Below are positions 17,049 through 25,867 of a stretch of DNA of 64,000 bases, in pieces. The notes beneath the pieces are model-generated. The model saw only the letters and a program-made list of their open reading frames with translations, was not told the origin of the DNA and made no database searches. Made by a program: the position numbers and the translations under genes. Position 1 is the first letter of the stretch, and each line of letters opens with the position of its first letter. The stretch comes from an uncultured Clostridia bacterium (GTDB lineage Bacteria > Bacillota > Clostridia > TANB77 > CAG-508): positions 186,001 through 250,000 of the forward strand of contig CAKOSX010000001.1 in NCBI GenBank assembly GCA_934119935.1, read 5' to 3'.

Positions 17049-17146
17049 TGAAAAGCTTTTTGGACAGAACACTAAGTTTCAAATGAGAATGGGTAATCAA
17101 TGATTACCAAAAAAATCAGGTATGTTACAGCATACCTGATTTTTTG
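17049..17146 (+). ncRNA. Candidate antitoxin RNA, copy 2
   Basis: Counterpart of the copy 1 RNA. It keeps the inner hairpin (GGTAATC-AAT-GATTACC, changed only in the loop) and the terminator. Bases 17077-17091 (TTTCAAATGAGAATG) match the plus strand of its own toxin leader at 17298-17313 (TTTCAAAATGAGAATG), apart from one extra A. The T-to-A change relative to copy 1 is present in both partners, as expected if each RNA pairs with its own target. Confidence 0.6.
17113..17146. terminator. Shared two-way terminator, copy 2
   Basis: 12-bp stem AAATCAGGTATG (17113-17124) / CATACCTGATTT (17131-17142), loop differing from copy 1, T-rich on both sides. Confidence 0.85.
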
Positions 17147-17287
17147 CTATTTCATGAATAATTCAATAATAGCTTTTAGCTCTTTAAAAATTTTAAAAGC
17201 ATATTTAAGTGTAATAACTATAATATGTAAAGCTTTAAAAAATTTCTTCGAGCTTTTTTTTCTCTTGTTTTGCTTTTTGAACATCAT
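17147..17287 (-). CDS. Candidate type I toxin peptide, copy 2
   Basis: A 46-residue homologue of the copy 1 peptide, with the same start context (ATGATG after AAAGGAGG) and length. The N-terminus is MMFKKQNKRKK and the helix FFKALHIIVITLKYAFKIF is conserved almost exactly; changes are conservative (Leu/Phe, Asp/Glu). On its strand TATAAT lies at 17319-17324. Conservation of the peptide while bases drift supports it being translated. Confidence 0.6.
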   Translation of the reverse strand: MMFKKQNKRKKSSKKFFKALHIIVITLKYAFKIFKELKAIIELFMK

Positions 17288-17390
17288 TCTCACCTCCTTT
17301 CAAAATGAGAATGACATAATTATAATACATAAGCCATGAGAAAGTCTGTCGAAACATGTAATTAACTCAAAAAAATTCACAAAATTTTCA

Positions 17391-17419
17391 TTGAATTACT
17401 ATTTATTTAATGATAAAAT
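17391..17419 (+). promoter_or_regulatory. Promoter of the ABC exporter operon
   Basis: TTGAAT (17391-17396), 17-bp spacer, TAAAAT (17414-17419), about 50 bp upstream of the permease start. Confidence 0.55.
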
Positions 17420-17468
17420 TATTAATGATTAGAAAACAATTACAATCTTGCGAAAGGAAATATAAATT

Positions 17469-20400
17469 ATGGAAAAATCACTTTTAAAAGATAGTGTAAG
17501 ACAAATAAAAAATACGTTTAAGCGATTTTTATCTATTGTGGCAATAGTCTTGCTTGGAGTAGGATTTTTTGCCGGAATTACAGCTACAAGTCCAGATATG
17601 AAAGATACCATAGATACATATTTTGATGATGAAAATGTAATGGACATTGAAGTAATTTCAACACTTGGTTTAACAGATGAAGACATAGAAGCATTGAAAC
17701 AAGTAGATGGAACTAAAGATGTAGTGGGAACGTATAGCATTGATGCTACTTTTAGCAATGATAAGAAAGAGTATGTTGTTAAGATTGAGTCGATGCCAGA
17801 TACGATAAACAATGTAATTCTTAAAGAGGGAAGCCTGCCACAAAATGCTGATGAATGTGTGGTTGAGAGTTCGTTACTAACAATGACTGGATATAAAATT
17901 GGAGATTATATCACATTAAATCCACAAAAGGTTGAATCATCTACAAGCCTTGGAGATATTGATATAAATAATGAAGAAGATAGCAATGATAATAATAGCA
18001 ACAATGAAGAAAGTGATAGTAACAATGATTCAACTGTAAAAAACAAAAAGGTTAAAATTGTTGGTACGGTTCAATCTCCTTTATATATTTCTAGGTCGAG
18101 AGGTTCTAGTAAACTTGGAGCAGGTTCGGTAAATTTTTATATGTATATGCCAAAAGAAAATTTCAATATGGACGTTTACACGATTGCATACATTACTGCT
18201 GATGGTGCAAAAAATTTAAAAACATATAAAGACGAATACCAGAAAAAGATTGATGAAGTAAAAGATAATATAGAGGCAATATCAGATGAAAGAAAACAAG
18301 CTAGATATAATTCTATTGTAAATACTGCTCAGAGCAAGTTAGACGATGCTCAAAAAGAATATGATGAGCAAAAGCAAAAAGCAGAAGATGAACTTCAAGA
18401 TGCACAAAATAAGATTGATGATGGAAAAGTACAAATTGGGGACGGAGAAAAAAATGTTGCAAATGCAAGAAAAAAGGCTGATACTGAATTTGCAAATGCA
18501 GAGAAAAAGCTGAAAGATGCTGAAGCACAGCTAAATAGTGCAAAATCTGAATTTGAAACAAAGAAGCAAGAAACAGAAGCACAATTAGAAGAGGCACAGA
18601 AAAATGTTGATAGTTTAAATCAAATAAAAACTAACTATGATAATCTTGTAACTCAAAAACAGACTGTGGAGAGTCAAATAAAACAGATAGAAGAGACTCT
18701 AAAAATCTTAAATCAAAATCCAGACGTAAATGAGGAAAAGATAACGGAGCTAACTACAAATAAAACAGCATTAGAAGCAGGGCTTAGTCAGATTAATGCA
18801 GGAATTTCTCAAATAGAAACTGTTCTTTCAAGCCAAGGAATAAAGGCAGAAAATTTAAGTCAGACTATAAGTTCTATAAATTCTCAAATAGAGCAAGGAA
18901 AGCAGGAACTCGCAAAGGCAGAAAACACAATAAACGAGAATGAAAAAGAGCTGGAAAGCCAGAAAAAGAAACTTGCACAAACCAAAACAAGCACATACAA
19001 AACTATAAAGAGTAATGAGCAAAAATTAGAAAATTCTAAAAAAGAGATTGAAGAAAATGAACAAAAGCTTGCAGATGCTCGAAAAGAATCTCAAGAAAAA
19101 TTAGATGAAGCACAAGAAAAATTGAATGATGCAAGGACTCAAATTGCAAAAATAGAAAAGCCTTCTTGGTATATTTTAGATAGAAATTCAAACTATGGAT
19201 ATGCGGAATATATTCAAGATACAGATAGAGTTGCTAATTTAGCAAAAGCATTCCCAATAGTATTCTTTTTAGTTGCAGCATTAATTAGTTTAACATCAAT
19301 GTCTAGAATGATTGAAGAACAACGTGTTCAAATTGGAACTTTGAAAGCGTTGGGGTACAACAAAATTCAGATATCATTTAAATATCTAATTTATGCATTC
19401 TTGGCAACCATGATTGGTGGAGTAGTAGGAATGATAATCGGGTTTAAGCTAATACCATCAATAATAATAATGATGTATGAAATGATGTACACTATTCCAA
19501 AAGCTGACTGCATAATTCGCATTGAAATGGGAGTTATAGGATTGGGATTTGCACTTGTTTGCACATTGGGAGCTACAATTTATACATGTATTAAAGAATT
19601 GAAAGAAAAGCCAGCAGAGCTGATGCTTCCAAAGGCTCCAAAGCCTGGAAAACGCATAATGCTTGAGAAAATAACATTTATATGGAAAAGATTGAAGTTT
19701 ACTAATAAAGTAACTGCAAGAAATGTATTCAGATATAAGAAAAAAATGCTTATGACTGTAGTTGGTGTAGCAGGTTGTACATCGCTTATAATAGCAGGAT
19801 TTGGCATAAGAAATGCAATAGGAAACATGATTCCAAATCAGTATGGCGAAATTTTTAAATATGATGGAACAATCGAATTTAAAGAGGATGTAACAAAAAC
19901 ACAAATTCAAGAAGAAAATGAAAAAATAAAGAACCTAGATAAAATTGCAGACACATTACCAAGTTACATGAAAACTGTTGAAATAACAAGCATTCTGAAT
20001 TCGCAGACAATAAACCTTGTAGTACCAGAGCAGTCAGATAAATTAGATGAATTTATAGGATTAAGAAACAGAAAGCACAAGAAGGAAACATACTCATTAG
20101 ATGATGACTCTGTAATAATTTCAGAAAAAATTGCAAGTCTATTAAAGATAAAGGTTGGAGATACAATAACCATAAAAAATACAGATGATATAGAAAAAGA
20201 TGTAAAAGTAGGAGCAATAACAGAAAACTACATCTATCATTATATGTACATGTCTAGTAATTTGTACAACAAACTATATGGAGAAAATAGCTTCAAGCCT
20301 AATACATTGCTTATAAAAGAAGCAGAAGGTACAACAGAAGATGATGAAGAAAATAGCGGAAAAACAATCTTACAAGATGACAAAATAGTTGCTGGAGTAA

Positions 20401-20849
20401 GCTTCTTATCTGGTACGAAGGATATTTTTGTAACAGTAATGGAACAAATGCAATTAGTAGTATATGTGCTAATAATATCAGCTGGATTGCTTGCATTTGC
20501 AGTTTTATATAATTTATCAAATGTAAACATAAGTGAAAGAATACGTGAACTTGCTACAATAAAGGTACTTGGTTTTTATAATAAAGAGGTATTTAATTAT
20601 ATAACAAAAGAAACAAGAATATTAACAGTTATTGGAATCTTTTTCGGACTATTTGGGGGATATTTCTTGTCGATGTATGCGGTAAAAACGTGCGAGCTTG
20701 ATATGATGATGTTTAATTACGAAATAAGCAAAATGTGTTTTATATATGGAATTATAATAACAATAATATTTGCAGAAATAGTAAATTTAGCAGTAAATAG
20801 AACCCTAAAGAAAATTAGTATGACTGAATCTTTAAAGAGTGTAGATTAG
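17469..20849 (+). CDS. FtsX/MacB-type ABC transporter permease with coiled-coil insert
   Basis: A 1,126-residue permease. An N-terminal membrane helix (FLSIVAIVLLGVGFFAG) is followed by a large extracytoplasmic domain that includes a long coiled coil (about residues 260-560, rich in Gln/Glu/Lys/Ala). A cluster of three helices (from about 590, FPIVFFLVAALISL) is a first FtsX domain; a second lies at the C-terminus (about 990-1110, VVYVLIISAGLLAFAVLYNL). This is the Firmicutes duplicated-FtsX layout used to move peptides or lipids, or to signal mechanically rather than import solutes. The ATPase gene follows 13 bp downstream. The substrate cannot be read from sequence. Confidence 0.88.
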   Translation: MEKSLLKDSVRQIKNTFKRFLSIVAIVLLGVGFFAGITATSPDMKDTIDTYFDDENVMDIEVISTLGLTDEDIEALKQVDGTKDVVGTYSIDATFSNDKKEYVVKIESMPDTINNVILKEGSLPQNADECVVESSLLTMTGYKIGDYITLNPQKVESSTSLGDIDINNEEDSNDNNSNNEESDSNNDSTVKNKKVKIVGTVQSPLYISRSRGSSKLGAGSVNFYMYMPKENFNMDVYTIAYITADGAKNLKTYKDEYQKKIDEVKDNIEAISDERKQARYNSIVNTAQSKLDDAQKEYDEQKQKAEDELQDAQNKIDDGKVQIGDGEKNVANARKKADTEFANAEKKLKDAEAQLNSAKSEFETKKQETEAQLEEAQKNVDSLNQIKTNYDNLVTQKQTVESQIKQIEETLKILNQNPDVNEEKITELTTNKTALEAGLSQINAGISQIETVLSSQGIKAENLSQTISSINSQIEQGKQELAKAENTINENEKELESQKKKLAQTKTSTYKTIKSNEQKLENSKKEIEENEQKLADARKESQEKLDEAQEKLNDARTQIAKIEKPSWYILDRNSNYGYAEYIQDTDRVANLAKAFPIVFFLVAALISLTSMSRMIEEQRVQIGTLKALGYNKIQISFKYLIYAFLATMIGGVVGMIIGFKLIPSIIIMMYEMMYTIPKADCIIRIEMGVIGLGFALVCTLGATIYTCIKELKEKPAELMLPKAPKPGKRIMLEKITFIWKRLKFTNKVTARNVFRYKKKMLMTVVGVAGCTSLIIAGFGIRNAIGNMIPNQYGEIFKYDGTIEFKEDVTKTQIQEENEKIKNLDKIADTLPSYMKTVEITSILNSQTINLVVPEQSDKLDEFIGLRNRKHKKETYSLDDDSVIISEKIASLLKIKVGDTITIKNTDDIEKDVKVGAITENYIYHYMYMSSNLYNKLYGENSFKPNTLLIKEAEGTTEDDEENSGKTILQDDKIVAGVSFLSGTKDIFVTVMEQMQLVVYVLIISAGLLAFAVLYNLSNVNISERIRELATIKVLGFYNKEVFNYITKETRILTVIGIFFGLFGGYFLSMYAVKTCELDMMMFNYEISKMCFIYGIIITIIFAEIVNLAVNRTLKKISMTESLKSVD

Positions 20850-20862
20850 AAAGGATGAAAAT

Positions 20863-21564
20863 ATGGCCTACATAGAATTTAAAAATGTTGTAAAAGAATA
20901 CTCTATGGGTGATAATAAGATTAGAGCCTTAGACAATGCAAATTTTGAAATAAATAAAGGTGAACTTGTTGTAATTGTTGGACCGAGCGGGGCAGGAAAA
21001 ACTACTGCCCTAAACGTTCTTGGAGGAATGGATAGTGTAACTTCTGGAGATGTTGTAATTGACGGAAGACATGTTAATAATTACAACGAAAAGCAACTTA
21101 CAAAATATAGAAGAGAAGATATTGGGTTTGTATTCCAGTTTTATAATCTTGTTCAAAATTTAACTGCAATTGAGAATGTAGAACTTGCAACTCAAATATG
21201 CAAACATCCATTAAGTCCAGAAAAAGTAATGGAGAAAGTTGGATTAAAAGAAAGAAAAAATAATTTTCCATCACAATTATCTGGAGGAGAACAGCAAAGA
21301 GTTGCAATTGCAAGAGCCATTGCAAAAAATCCAAAGATACTTCTTTGTGACGAACCAACTGGAGCTTTAGACTATAACACAGGAAAGCAGATTTTAAAAC
21401 TTTTGCAAGATACATGCAGAAAAGAAAATATGACAGTAATCATAATAACGCACAATAGTGCAATAGCTCCAATGGCAGATAAAATAATACACTTCAAAAA
21501 TGGAAAATCGGAAGATATTGTCATCAATCAAAATCCGACACCGATAGAAGAAATAGAATGGTAA
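20863..21564 (+). CDS. MacB/LolD-type ABC transporter ATP-binding protein
   Basis: A 233-residue ABC ATPase that powers the preceding permease. Walker A is GPSGAGKTT, the Q-loop lies in FVFQFYNL, the signature is LSGGEQQRV, Walker B is ILLCDEPTGALD and the switch His is in IIITHN. Length and the EPTGALD motif are typical of the MacB/LolD group. An AAAGGATG site precedes the ATG, 13 bp after the permease stop, so the two form an operon. It ends at a terminator 60 bp downstream. Confidence 0.95.
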   Translation: MAYIEFKNVVKEYSMGDNKIRALDNANFEINKGELVVIVGPSGAGKTTALNVLGGMDSVTSGDVVIDGRHVNNYNEKQLTKYRREDIGFVFQFYNLVQNLTAIENVELATQICKHPLSPEKVMEKVGLKERKNNFPSQLSGGEQQRVAIARAIAKNPKILLCDEPTGALDYNTGKQILKLLQDTCRKENMTVIIITHNSAIAPMADKIIHFKNGKSEDIVINQNPTPIEEIEW

Positions 21565-21570
21565 AATGAT

Positions 21571-21660
21571 GTAAAAGTTTCCAAAAGACAGTAATGTATT
21601 AAATTTTTTGAAACTTTTACGAAAATAATAGCAATTTTTTAATTGCTATTTATTTTTTTA
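21571..21660 (+). terminator. Terminator region after the ABC operon
   Basis: Hairpin AATAGCAATT (21627-21636) / AATTGCTATT (21641-21650) followed by TATTTTTTT. A further 11-bp inverted repeat GTAAAAGTTTC (21571-21581) / GAAACTTTTAC (21610-21620) lies upstream and may be a second stem. Confidence 0.8.
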
Positions 21661-21708
21661 ACAAATTATAGTAAAATAGTACTGGAAAAAGTTGAAAGGG
21701 TGCATGAA

Positions 21709-23031
21709 ATGCGAAACAGAAGAAATACTAGAAAAAGAAATGTTGTATTAGATACCATCACAAATAAGAATTTTATAATTATCGTATCAATTTTACTGGC
21801 AATTATTATAGTTGCTGAAGGTGTAATTCAAATACGAAAATATCAAGACAGAAAGCTATTAGCAAAACAAGCGGAAGAGTTGGAAAAACAGACTGGTGAA
21901 ATTTTTACGGCAATAGAAAATGAACTTACAAATCCATCAACTAATGGAGAAACTACAGTAAGAACTAGAATTGCTAAGATTTCTGCTGTTGGTGATATAT
22001 TATGCCAAATGGATATGATTGATGATGCAAAAACGAGTGATGGATATGATTTTTCTCATATGTTTACAGAAATTTCAACATTTGTAAAAAATTCAGATCT
22101 AGCAATTGGAACCCTGGAAACAAACTTTATTGAGGGCAAATACTCTGGTGTTGGAAAATACAATTCACCAATAGAATTCTTGAAAGCAGTGAAAGATTCA
22201 GGAATTGGACTAGTTTCATTGGCACACAATCACGTATTAGATTATGGGACTCAAGGTTTAGCTACAACGATAAATAAAATTAAAAAACAAAATATTGATA
22301 TTACTGGAATTAAAGAAAATTTGGAAAAAACAAATGAACAAGATGAAAATACATTAGAAGAAGAAAAACAAGAAAACTCGGATTTTACAGGAAACATTAA
22401 AGAAATTAATGGAATTAAAGTCGCTTTTTTAGGATACACATACGGTTTAAGCAATGAAAATGAAGTTACAGATGAAGAAAAAAAGTCAGCTAATATTTAT
22501 TCAGAAGAACTTGCACAAAAAGACATAGAATATGCAAAACAAAGCTCAAATTATATAATAGCAATTATGCATTGGGGAGATGTAAACAGTTCTGAAATAT
22601 CAGAATATCAAAGAAATATAACATCGTTCTTAGTAGAAAATGGTGTGGATATGATTTTGGGTGCACACCCATCTGTAGTAGAACCGATGGAAATGATCCA
22701 AACAGAAGAAGGAAAGAATGTATTTGTTGCATATTCGCTTGGAAATTACATGTCTACCTTAAAATATGATGATGCAAATGTAGAACTGATATTGAATATA
22801 CAAATATCAAAAAGCTCAGATTCGGACAAAGCAGTGTTGCAAAAAGTGGATTACACACCAATATATGTTTTAGACAATGGAACAAAAGCAGAAAATAGAT
22901 TTGAATTAACAGATATGAAAAAACTTGCACAAGATTATGCAAATGGAGATACAAGCAGAATTTCGAGAAAAACCTATGAAAGTATTATATCAAAATTAGA
23001 AAAATTACAAAATACGGTAAATTCAAAGTAA
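21709..23031 (+). CDS. CapA-family protein (metallophosphoesterase-like), membrane anchored
   Basis: A 440-residue protein with an N-terminal membrane anchor (IIIVSILLAIIIVAEGVI) and an extracytoplasmic CapA / PGA_cap domain. Family motifs are SAVGDILCQMDM, GTLETNF, SLAHNHVLDYGTQG, IMHWGD, MILGAHPSVVEPME and VAYSLGNYMS; the His and Asp residues match the metallophosphoesterase-type metal site. CapA proteins act in polyglutamate capsule or cell-surface polymer synthesis, but most Clostridia members are uncharacterised. ATG 21709 follows AAAGGG. No capB/capC genes are nearby, so a capsule role is not claimed. It is followed 15 bp later by rimO. Confidence 0.85.
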   Translation: MRNRRNTRKRNVVLDTITNKNFIIIVSILLAIIIVAEGVIQIRKYQDRKLLAKQAEELEKQTGEIFTAIENELTNPSTNGETTVRTRIAKISAVGDILCQMDMIDDAKTSDGYDFSHMFTEISTFVKNSDLAIGTLETNFIEGKYSGVGKYNSPIEFLKAVKDSGIGLVSLAHNHVLDYGTQGLATTINKIKKQNIDITGIKENLEKTNEQDENTLEEEKQENSDFTGNIKEINGIKVAFLGYTYGLSNENEVTDEEKKSANIYSEELAQKDIEYAKQSSNYIIAIMHWGDVNSSEISEYQRNITSFLVENGVDMILGAHPSVVEPMEMIQTEEGKNVFVAYSLGNYMSTLKYDDANVELILNIQISKSSDSDKAVLQKVDYTPIYVLDNGTKAENRFELTDMKKLAQDYANGDTSRISRKTYESIISKLEKLQNTVNSK

Positions 23032-23046
23032 GAAGGGAATAAAAAA

Positions 23047-24396
23047 ATGAACGTAGGCTTTATATCACTAGGATGTAGCAAAAATTTAGTAGATACAGAA
23101 ATGATGATTGGAATTTTTAAGGAGAATAAGTTTAATATTGTAAATGATCCTAAAATTGCAGATGTTATTGTTATAAATACCTGTGGATTTATAGAATCTG
23201 CAAAAGAAGAGGCGATAAATACAATTTTGGAGATGGCAGAATATAAAAATACTGGAAGATGCAAGGTATTAATTGCAACAGGTTGTTTAGTAGAAAGATA
23301 CAAAGAAGACCTTGAAAAAGCACTTCCAGAAGTCGATATTTTCTTGAAGTATAGCGATTATGCAGAAGAAAAAGGTAACTCATCAGCAGTATTTGCAAAG
23401 GTATTAAAAGAAGTATATGACAAAATCGAGAGTAAGAAAAATATAAAATTAGTTGATACAGATTTAGATTTTATGAATAGGGTCATAACAACTGGAGAAC
23501 AATATTCGTATATAAGAATTGCAGAAGGATGTAGTAATAGATGTACCTATTGTGCTATTCCATATATCAGAGGAAATTTCGTAAGCAGAAAGATGGAAGA
23601 CATAATAGAAGAAGCTAAGCAAATTGTTGCAACAGGAAGAAGAGAACTTATTTTGATTGCACAAGATACATCAAAATACGGAAAAGATATCTATGGAGAG
23701 CCAAAACTTGCAGAATTATTAACAGAACTATGCAAAATAGAGGACTTAAAATGGATAAGATTCTTATATACATATCCAGAAGATATAACAGATGAATTAA
23801 TAAAAGTTGTAAAAGAAAATGATAAGATATGCAAGTATTTTGATATTCCAATACAACATATTTCTGATACTGTTTTGAAAAGAATGAACAGAAAGTGTAC
23901 AGGGGAAACCATTAAAAATACAATAAGTAAATTGAGGAGAGAAATTCCAGATGTAGTAATAAGAACAACTTTGATGGTTGGCTTTCCAGGAGAGACACAA
24001 GAAGATTTCGAAAAACTATATGAATTTGTTAAAGAGACAAAATTTGATAAATTAGGTGCATTCACATATTCAAAAGAAGATGGAACGCCAGCTTCAAGAC
24101 TTAAAGAACAAATTCATCCAATGACTAAAAAATCTAGATATAACAAAATAATGAAATTACAACAAGAAATATCTAAAGAAAATGAAAAAAAGAATATAGG
24201 AAGAGAGTTAGAAATATTAATCGAAGGTGTAACACCAGACAGAAAATATTATGTAGGTAGAAGTTACATGGACGTTCCAGATATAGATGGAGTTGCTTAC
24301 GTAAAAAATACATCAAATAAAGATTTGATTGGAAAATATATAAACGCCAAGGTAGTTGATGTAAAAGATTATGACTTAATTCTAGTTGAAAAATAA
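23047..24396 (+). CDS. rimO: Ribosomal protein S12 methylthiotransferase RimO
   Basis: A 449-residue radical-SAM methylthiotransferase. The N-terminal MTTase domain has the three cluster cysteines in FISLGCSKN, INTCGFI and ATGCLV; the radical-SAM cluster is CSNRCTYCAIPYIRG; a C-terminal TRAM domain follows (ILIEGVTPDRKYYVGRSY). FISLGCSKNLVDTE and the S12-type sequence after the cluster separate it from MiaB and MtaB. It methylthiolates an Asp of ribosomal protein S12. The start has an AGAAGGG site 15 bp after capA-like, suggesting cotranscription. Confidence 0.95.
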   Translation: MNVGFISLGCSKNLVDTEMMIGIFKENKFNIVNDPKIADVIVINTCGFIESAKEEAINTILEMAEYKNTGRCKVLIATGCLVERYKEDLEKALPEVDIFLKYSDYAEEKGNSSAVFAKVLKEVYDKIESKKNIKLVDTDLDFMNRVITTGEQYSYIRIAEGCSNRCTYCAIPYIRGNFVSRKMEDIIEEAKQIVATGRRELILIAQDTSKYGKDIYGEPKLAELLTELCKIEDLKWIRFLYTYPEDITDELIKVVKENDKICKYFDIPIQHISDTVLKRMNRKCTGETIKNTISKLRREIPDVVIRTTLMVGFPGETQEDFEKLYEFVKETKFDKLGAFTYSKEDGTPASRLKEQIHPMTKKSRYNKIMKLQQEISKENEKKNIGRELEILIEGVTPDRKYYVGRSYMDVPDIDGVAYVKNTSNKDLIGKYINAKVVDVKDYDLILVEK

Positions 24397-24410
24397 TAAA
24401 AAAATACATA

Positions 24411-24439
24411 TTGACTGTTTTACTAAAGTATAGTATAAC
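24411..24439 (+). promoter_or_regulatory. Promoter of rubrerythrin gene
   Basis: TTGACT (24411-24416), 17-bp spacer, TATAAC (24434-24439), followed by an AGGAGG site and ATG at 24473. No obvious PerR-type palindrome is visible around it. Confidence 0.65.
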
Positions 24440-24472
24440 TTAGTCAATTCAAATTACAGGAGGTAAATTTTA

Positions 24473-25006
24473 ATGGAACTTAAAGGATCAAAGACAGAAA
24501 AAAATTTAATGGAAGCATTTGCAGGTGAATCACAAGCAAGAAATAAATACACATATTTTGCAAGTGTTGCTAAAAAAGAAGGATATGAACAAATAGCTGC
24601 TTTATTTTTAGAGACAGCAGAGAATGAAAAAGAGCATGCTAAAATACATTTCAAATATTTAAATGGAATCAGTGATACAAAGGCTAACTTAGCAGCTGCT
24701 GCAGCTGGAGAAAACTACGAGTGGACAGATATGTATGACAGAATGGCTAAAGAAGCTGATGAAGAAGGCTTTACAGAAATAGCTGCAAAATTCAGAGGAA
24801 TAGGTGCTATCGAAAAAGAGCATGAAGCAAGATTTAGAAAATTACTAGAAAATGTTGAGAATGGTGAAGTATTCAAGAGAGGAAGCATAACAATTTGGAA
24901 ATGCAGAAACTGTGGACATATTGTAGTGGGAACAGAAGCACCAAAGGTTTGCCCAGTTTGCAACCATCCACAATCTTATTTTGAAGTTAAAGCAGAAAAC
25001 TATTAA
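24473..25006 (+). CDS. rbr: Rubrerythrin
   Basis: A 177-residue rubrerythrin, a peroxidase of anaerobes that reduces hydrogen peroxide. The N-terminal four-helix domain carries the diiron ligands (FAGESQARNKY, then ENEKEHAKIHFKYL and EKEHEARFRKLL). The C-terminal rubredoxin-like domain has two CxxC pairs (CRNCG and CPVCN). Length is normal. It has its own promoter and is followed by structured repeats instead of a simple terminator. It indicates an anaerobe coping with brief oxygen exposure. Confidence 0.96.
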   Translation: MELKGSKTEKNLMEAFAGESQARNKYTYFASVAKKEGYEQIAALFLETAENEKEHAKIHFKYLNGISDTKANLAAAAAGENYEWTDMYDRMAKEADEEGFTEIAAKFRGIGAIEKEHEARFRKLLENVENGEVFKRGSITIWKCRNCGHIVVGTEAPKVCPVCNHPQSYFEVKAENY

Positions 25007-25012
25007 TAAACC

Positions 25013-25098
25013 AAGAAGCAATTAATATTTTTAAATAGAGACATGTCGCTCTTGGTCGGGGCTCCTAATGGATCACTCTAAGGCGAGCTTCAGGTCTT
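25013..25098 (-). repeat. Dispersed structured repeat, copy R1a (right arm lost)
   Basis: Starts with AAGAAGCAATTAATATTTTT, then the conserved core (ACATGTCGCTCTTGGTCGGG). It is a partial duplicate of R1b 108 bp downstream; the closing arm is missing and the inner hairpin is degenerate. The core reads in the minus orientation relative to copies R5-R8. Confidence 0.8.
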
Positions 25099-25120
25099 GT
25101 TAAAAATAACTGAATAGACT

Positions 25121-25232
25121 AAGAAGCAATTAATATTTTTAAATAGAGACATGTCGCTCTTGGTCGGGGCTCCTAACGGACCCCTCAAAGGCGAGCTTCC
25201 AGTCTCATTTGAAAAAATATTAATTGCTTCTT
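25121..25232 (-). repeat. Dispersed structured repeat, copy R1b
   Basis: Perfect 20-bp outer arms AAGAAGCAATTAATATTTTT (25121-25140) and the complement at 25213-25232 enclose the shared core. Read on the minus strand the core is GACTGGAAGCTCGCC, a hairpin GGGGTCC-GTTA-GGAGCCCC, then GACCAAGAGCGACATGT. It lies between rubrerythrin and dut. Confidence 0.85.
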
Positions 25233-25258
25233 ATTAAATAAAATATTGTAAGGAGTAT

Positions 25259-25726
25259 ATGAAAATGGAAAAAGTTAGAGGATTTGAAATTGCAAAAGGT
25301 TTTGAAGATAAAGGAATTAACTTACCAATTAGAAAAACAAAACATGCAGCCGGTTATGATATTGAAGCTGCTGAAGATTGTGTAATACCATCTTTCAAAT
25401 TAGGACAAAAACCTACACTTGTTAAGACTGGATTAAAGGCATATTGCCCACCGGATGAGTTCTTTTTATTGTGTAATAGGAGTTCTGGACCTGCAAAAAG
25501 AGGATTAGTCTTAGCAAACAGTGTCGGAATTGTAGATTGTGATTATTATGGAAACGAAGATAATGATGGACATTTTATGTTTGCATTTTATAATTTCTTT
25601 GATCATGATGTTGAGATAAAAAAGGGAGACGCAATAGGACAATTGATATTTATGAAATACTTAACAGCTGATAATGATAATGCACAAGGCGAGAGAAAAG
25701 GTGGATTTGGATCTACTGGGAAATAA
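25259..25726 (+). CDS. dut: dUTP diphosphatase (trimeric dUTPase family)
   Basis: A 155-residue dUTPase-fold protein that hydrolyses dUTP to dUMP, keeping uracil out of DNA and feeding dTMP synthesis. Motif 1 is AAGYDIEAAED, motif 3 is in NSVGIVDCDYYGNEDNDGH, motif 4 in GDAIGQLIF and motif 5 in RKGGFGSTGK. The NEDNDGHF insertion is seen in some Firmicutes and phage members. AAGGAG precedes two possible in-frame ATGs, 25259 and 25265. It is monocistronic as far as can be seen. Confidence 0.9.
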   Translation: MKMEKVRGFEIAKGFEDKGINLPIRKTKHAAGYDIEAAEDCVIPSFKLGQKPTLVKTGLKAYCPPDEFFLLCNRSSGPAKRGLVLANSVGIVDCDYYGNEDNDGHFMFAFYNFFDHDVEIKKGDAIGQLIFMKYLTADNDNAQGERKGGFGSTGK

Positions 25727-25867
25727 CTCTTATACATAATGGTAAACTTAATTTTACCTATTTGTAGAATTAGCACATAACTAAGAAACATAAAATTATT
25801 TTTTTATAGTAAAATACGTAAAACTGTTGAAAATACTGAAAAACATGGCAAATTACGATAAAAAATA

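Larger units (their letters stand above)
16979..17362. repeat. Copy 2 of tandem type I toxin-antitoxin-like unit
   Basis: Second copy of the unit described at 16546-16930. Differences are scattered single bases; promoter boxes, ribosome site, hairpins and reading frame are all kept, which argues that both copies are under selection. Confidence 0.9.

Noticed and set aside
17100..17339. 79-codon plus-strand frame across the second repeat unit
   Set aside because: It runs antisense to the peptide gene, has no ribosome site, and its counterpart in copy 1 is not open to the same extent.
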